7,441 nucleotides of DNA. Origin: Pseudomonadota bacterium (GTDB lineage Bacteria > Pseudomonadota > Gammaproteobacteria > Xanthomonadales > Rhodanobacteraceae). The translations under genes were made by a program, and so were the position numbers. The stretch covers positions 1 to 7,441 of the forward strand of contig JAEZQS010000184.1 in NCBI GenBank assembly GCA_023412995.1, given 5' to 3'. The notes beneath the pieces were generated by a model. That model did not search any database, was not told the origin of the DNA, and saw nothing but the letters and a program-made list of their open reading frames with translations. Positions 5,469-7,441 of the stretch are shown one piece after another. Each line of letters begins with the position of its first letter. Position 1 is the stretch's first letter.

Positions 5469-6155
5469 TCACCCGCGATCGAGCCGGAAGGCGATTGGTA
5501 CCGTACCCCAGGCGGCGACGGGTACGCCGGATTGGAGCACTGGCTGGAAGCGGACGCGCGCGACAGCCTCCCTTGCCGCCGCGTCGAGGCGCGGGTGACC
5601 GGAGCTGCGCACGATGTCGATGCGCTGTACATGGCCCAGCGCATCCACCAGCACCGCCAGCAGCACGGTTCCGTCCTCGCGCCGCCGGATCGACGCCGGC
5701 GGATAGCGCAGTCGCACCGGCTCGTCGTAGGCCAGCGTGCGCGAGGCACCGCTCGCGGGGGCCGAGGCCGCGGACGGCGGTGCGGAATCGACCGGTGCGC
5801 GCATCGGTCCGGCCGCAGTGACCGGCGCGTCGGTGGGGCTTGCGGCGGCTTCCACCGCGGGTGCCGGCGCGGGCGCGGGCGCGGGCGCGGGCGTGGCCGG
5901 CGGGGTCGGCTGTTTGCGTGGCTCGCGACGGTGATGCTCCGGTGGCTGCGGCTCCGGCGGAATCGGCGGGACAGGCGCAGCCGGCTCGACCAGCACCACC
6001 GCTGGAACGATGTCCGGGACGGGACGAACGAGCACCGACGCGCCCGGTGCGATCACCAGCAGCGCGGCTGCCAGATGCGCCGCCAGCGTTGCCGCCATCG
6101 CGCTGCTGCGGGTCCAGTCGGGTGCGGGCGCGAATGAAGGATGGGCTGCCGTCAT
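5469..6155 (-). CDS. tonB: TonB family energy transducer
   Basis: The 228-residue protein has the three-part TonB plan: one N-terminal signal-anchor helix (about residues 18-43, AATLAAHLAAALLVIAPGAS), a Pro/Ala-rich periplasmic spacer (about 45-140, with PVPPIPPEPQPPEHH and an (Ala-Pro) run), and a C-terminal domain (about 145-228). The last contains LRYPPASIRRREDGTV, LVDALGHVQRIDIVRSSGH and LDAAAREAVARVRFQP, the standard TonB_C strands and helix. Such proteins couple the proton gradient, through ExbB/ExbD, to TonB-dependent outer-membrane receptors; ExbB and ExbD genes are not in the window. The start at 6155 is supported by AGGGA six or so bases upstream. The genome of a Xanthomonadales-type bacterium normally has several tonB paralogs, so this may be an accessory one. 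It is divergent from the ECF sigma gene over a 137-bp gap in which I see no convincing promoter; a functional link is possible but not shown. Confidence 0.92.
   Translation of the reverse strand: MTAAHPSFAPAPDWTRSSAMAATLAAHLAAALLVIAPGASVLVRPVPDIVPAVVLVEPAAPVPPIPPEPQPPEHHRREPRKQPTPPATPAPAPAPAPAPAVEAAASPTDAPVTAAGPMRAPVDSAPPSAASAPASGASRTLAYDEPVRLRYPPASIRRREDGTVLLAVLVDALGHVQRIDIVRSSGHPRLDAAAREAVARVRFQPVLQSGVPVAAWGTVPIAFRLDRG
5866..5895. repeat. Hexanucleotide repeat encoding the Ala-Pro run of TonB
   Basis: Four exact GGCGCG units plus one GGCGTG lie in phase with the tonB reading frame and encode alternating Ala and Pro in the periplasmic spacer. Gain or loss of units would change spacer length without breaking the frame. 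Confidence 0.8.
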
Positions 6156-6292
6156 GGCGATTCCCTGTTCGTTGGGGTCATTGACGGGAACGGGACATCG
6201 GGCTGGGCGGGGTTCGGCCGGATGACGGATATTCCGCTGGGGCAGGAATTGGACTAGGCTGCCGGCGGGCGTCACGGGATGCAGGGGTCCCG

Positions 6293-6883
6293 ATGTCGAA
6301 TCGCGAAGGCCAGGTCGCGATCCAGCCGGCTGCGGCGCCGGATCTGGCTGCCCGCATCGCGGCAGGCGATCGCGCCGCCGAAACCGAATTCGTTGAACGC
6401 TATGGCCGCGGCGTGCGCGCGCTCGTGCGGCGCCATTGCCGCCCGGGAGATCCGGTCGCCGACGACATCGCGCAGGAAGCCCTCGCACGCATCATCGAGC
6501 GTCTGCGCGCCGGCGCCGTGCGCGATGCCGCGGCGCTGCCGGCGTATGTGCGTGCCACCAGCGTGCACCTGTGCAGTGCCGAATACCGCGCGCGCCGCCC
6601 GCAGGAACCGGTGCAGGCGATCGAACACCTCGAGTCCGGCGACAACCCCGCCGACCGGTGCGCCTCGCACGAGCTCGCCGCCATGCTCCGCACGGTGCTG
6701 CAGGAACTGCCCGTCGCGCGCGACCGCGAGCTGCTCGCGCGCTTCTACCTGGACGAGGAGGACAAGGACGTGGTCTGCCGCCGGCTCGGCATCGATGCGG
6801 CGCATTTCCACCGCGTCGTGTTCCGCGCGCGCGAGCGCTTGCGCGAACTGCTCGAGCGCGCCGGCATCGGGAGCAACGGGTGA
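6293..6883 (+). CDS. ECF-type RNA polymerase sigma factor
   Basis: The 196-residue protein has the two sigma-70 domains of an extracytoplasmic-function factor. Region 2 spans about residues 17-100 and contains ARIAAGDRAAETEFVERYG and the core-binding helix DPVADDIAQEALARIIERL (53-71), followed by an alanine-rich helix with LPAYVRATSVHL. Region 4 spans about 128-187, with LPVARDRELLARFYL, then the helix-turn-helix DKDVVCRRLGIDAAHFHRVV (157-176) and RARERLRELLE for -35 recognition. No extra C-terminal domain is present. The start at 6293 has only GGGG as Shine-Dalgarno. The downstream membrane protein is its likely anti-sigma factor. Upstream TAGGCT (6255-6260) is a weak -10 candidate; no typical GGAAC/GTC ECF promoter stands out, so self-regulation is not shown. 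It is not clearly of the FecI type despite its position next to tonB. Confidence 0.92.
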   Translation: MSNREGQVAIQPAAAPDLAARIAAGDRAAETEFVERYGRGVRALVRRHCRPGDPVADDIAQEALARIIERLRAGAVRDAAALPAYVRATSVHLCSAEYRARRPQEPVQAIEHLESGDNPADRCASHELAAMLRTVLQELPVARDRELLARFYLDEEDKDVVCRRLGIDAAHFHRVVFRARERLRELLERAGIGSNG

Positions 6884-6888
6884 GACAG

Positions 6889-6954
6889 ATGCGCCGCCGC
6901 CTCCACCTTGTAGTCCGTGGGGATCCGTTCCTGGCCGCAGGGAGGCCAAGGTGA
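6889..6954 (+). CDS. Possible 21-residue leader peptide before the anti-sigma gene
   Basis: An ATG at 6889, six bases after the sigma-factor stop, opens a 21-codon frame beginning MRRRLHLVVRGD. Its TGA (6952-6954) overlaps the GTG start of the next gene as GTGA. It crosses the whole 67-nt gap and the next gene's Shine-Dalgarno. Ribosomes finishing it could open the local hairpin and re-initiate. The Shine-Dalgarno for the leader itself is weak, and a short open frame in GC-rich DNA is common, so this may be chance. Confidence 0.25.
   Translation: MRRRLHLVVRGDPFLAAGRPR
6932..6948 (+). promoter_or_regulatory. Hairpin covering the anti-sigma Shine-Dalgarno
   Basis: TGGCC (6932-6936) pairs with GGCCA (6944-6948) around a 7-nt loop. 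The ribosome-binding site GGGAGG (6940-6945) lies in the loop and the first two stem bases, five bases before the GTG start. Partial masking could set the sigma to anti-sigma ratio. Confidence 0.35.
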
Positions 6955-7441
6955 TCCCGAACGATCCGTCCGTGCGCATGGCCGCCTGGCTCGAAAGCGC
7001 CTGGCTCGCCCGCTACCTGGAGCGCGAACTCTCCAGCGACGAGGCGGCATGGTTCGAGGGCTACCTGCTGGACAAGGAGGACCTGCTCGCAATGGTCGAA
7101 GCGGATACCCACCTGCGCGACGCCCTGGCGGCGGGACCGGCGACCTGGCGGTCGCCCACCGGCTCCGTCCGCCAGGGCGAAGCCTTGGCGGCCGCGCGGG
7201 CCGTTGCCGAGCCGGTGGGCGCCGAGCCGGCTGCGATATTGCGGTCGTCGCGTGCCGCCGGGACAGACGGCGCAACGTCGACGCCTTCGCGATCCCGACC
7301 CCGACAGCCGTTGCGCGCTTTCGCACTGGCGGCATCGCTGCTGGTTGGCGTGGGACTCGGCTGGTTTTCCACGCACGCCACCGCACCGGGTGCACCCGCA
7401 CTGATCCCCAGTCCCACGCGGATGGTGTTCGACACGATGCG
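6951..7441 (+). CDS. Probable anti-sigma factor, single-pass membrane protein (3' end beyond window)
   Basis: The first 163 residues are present. The GTG start at 6951 has a strong GGGAGG five bases upstream; ATG at 6978 is an alternative. Residues 10-60 form an acidic, helical cytosolic region: AAWLESAWLARYLERELSSD, then EAAWFEGYLLDKEDLLAM. Its pattern YLxxELSxxEAAxFExYL resembles the N-terminal helices of anti-sigma factors but lacks the Cys/His zinc motif, and there are no cysteines in the visible part. A low-complexity Ala/Arg/Ser linker (about 61-120) leads to one membrane helix (about 122-139, FALAASLLVGVGLGW), after which a periplasmic part begins. The order sigma factor, then single-pass protein, supports an anti-sigma role that holds the sigma factor at the inner membrane until a signal arrives. 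It could instead be a FecR-like sensor or a membrane adaptor; the missing C-terminus would decide. Confidence 0.7.
   Translation, partial: MIPNDPSVRMAAWLESAWLARYLERELSSDEAAWFEGYLLDKEDLLAMVEADTHLRDALAAGPATWRSPTGSVRQGEALAAARAVAEPVGAEPAAILRSSRAAGTDGATSTPSRSRPRQPLRAFALAASLLVGVGLGWFSTHATAPGAPALIPSPTRMVFDTM

Noticed and set aside
6156..6488. Extension of TonB upstream to a 339-residue protein
   Set aside because: The extension is antisense to the sigma-factor gene and has no domain; a good ribosome-binding site and the membrane anchor support the start at 6155.
1..7441. tRNA, rRNA, insertion sequence, prophage or defence genes
   Set aside because: No cloverleaf, rRNA segment, transposase motif or terminal-repeat pair bounding a gene was seen on either strand.

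Overview
The window is GC-rich DNA (roughly 70 % by eye) with strong codon bias, short gaps between genes and GTAG-type REP elements. Together with the protein types this suggests a gammaproteobacterium of the Lysobacterales/Xanthomonadales group (Lysobacter, Luteimonas or Pseudoxanthomonas type). The taxon is inferred from style, not from a marker gene.

Layout from left to right. (1) A nearly complete S1/P1-type zinc nuclease on the minus strand, running off the left edge. (2) A divergently transcribed glyceraldehyde-3-phosphate dehydrogenase gene on the plus strand. It converges, through a strong hairpin, on (3) a minus-strand pair: a tandem-domain universal stress protein and a RimJ/RimL-type GNAT acetyltransferase, joined by a TTGA stop/start overlap. 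(4) A divergent promoter region with two inverted repeats, leading into a plus-strand pair: a small secreted protein of unknown function and a GFA/CENP-V-type zinc protein. (5) A 420-bp gap filled by an array of GTAG REP elements with a period of about 115-120 bp, plus a separate 9-bp triplet repeat. (6) A DUF456-type membrane protein on the minus strand. (7) A TonB-type energy transducer on the minus strand. (8) Divergent from tonB, an ECF sigma factor followed by a single-pass membrane protein that is probably its anti-sigma factor and is cut by the right edge.

Most genes are ordinary chromosomal housekeeping or accessory genes, and the neighbours do not form one pathway. The two clear functional units are the Usp-GNAT pair, by translational coupling, and the ECF sigma/anti-sigma pair, whose output genes must lie beyond the window. 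I found no convincing new multi-gene system. The best non-routine signals are the REP array, in which stem arms covary and one element supplies a gene's stop codon; the leader-ORF and hairpin arrangement in front of the anti-sigma gene; and the two inverted repeats between the usp gene and the unknown secreted-protein gene.
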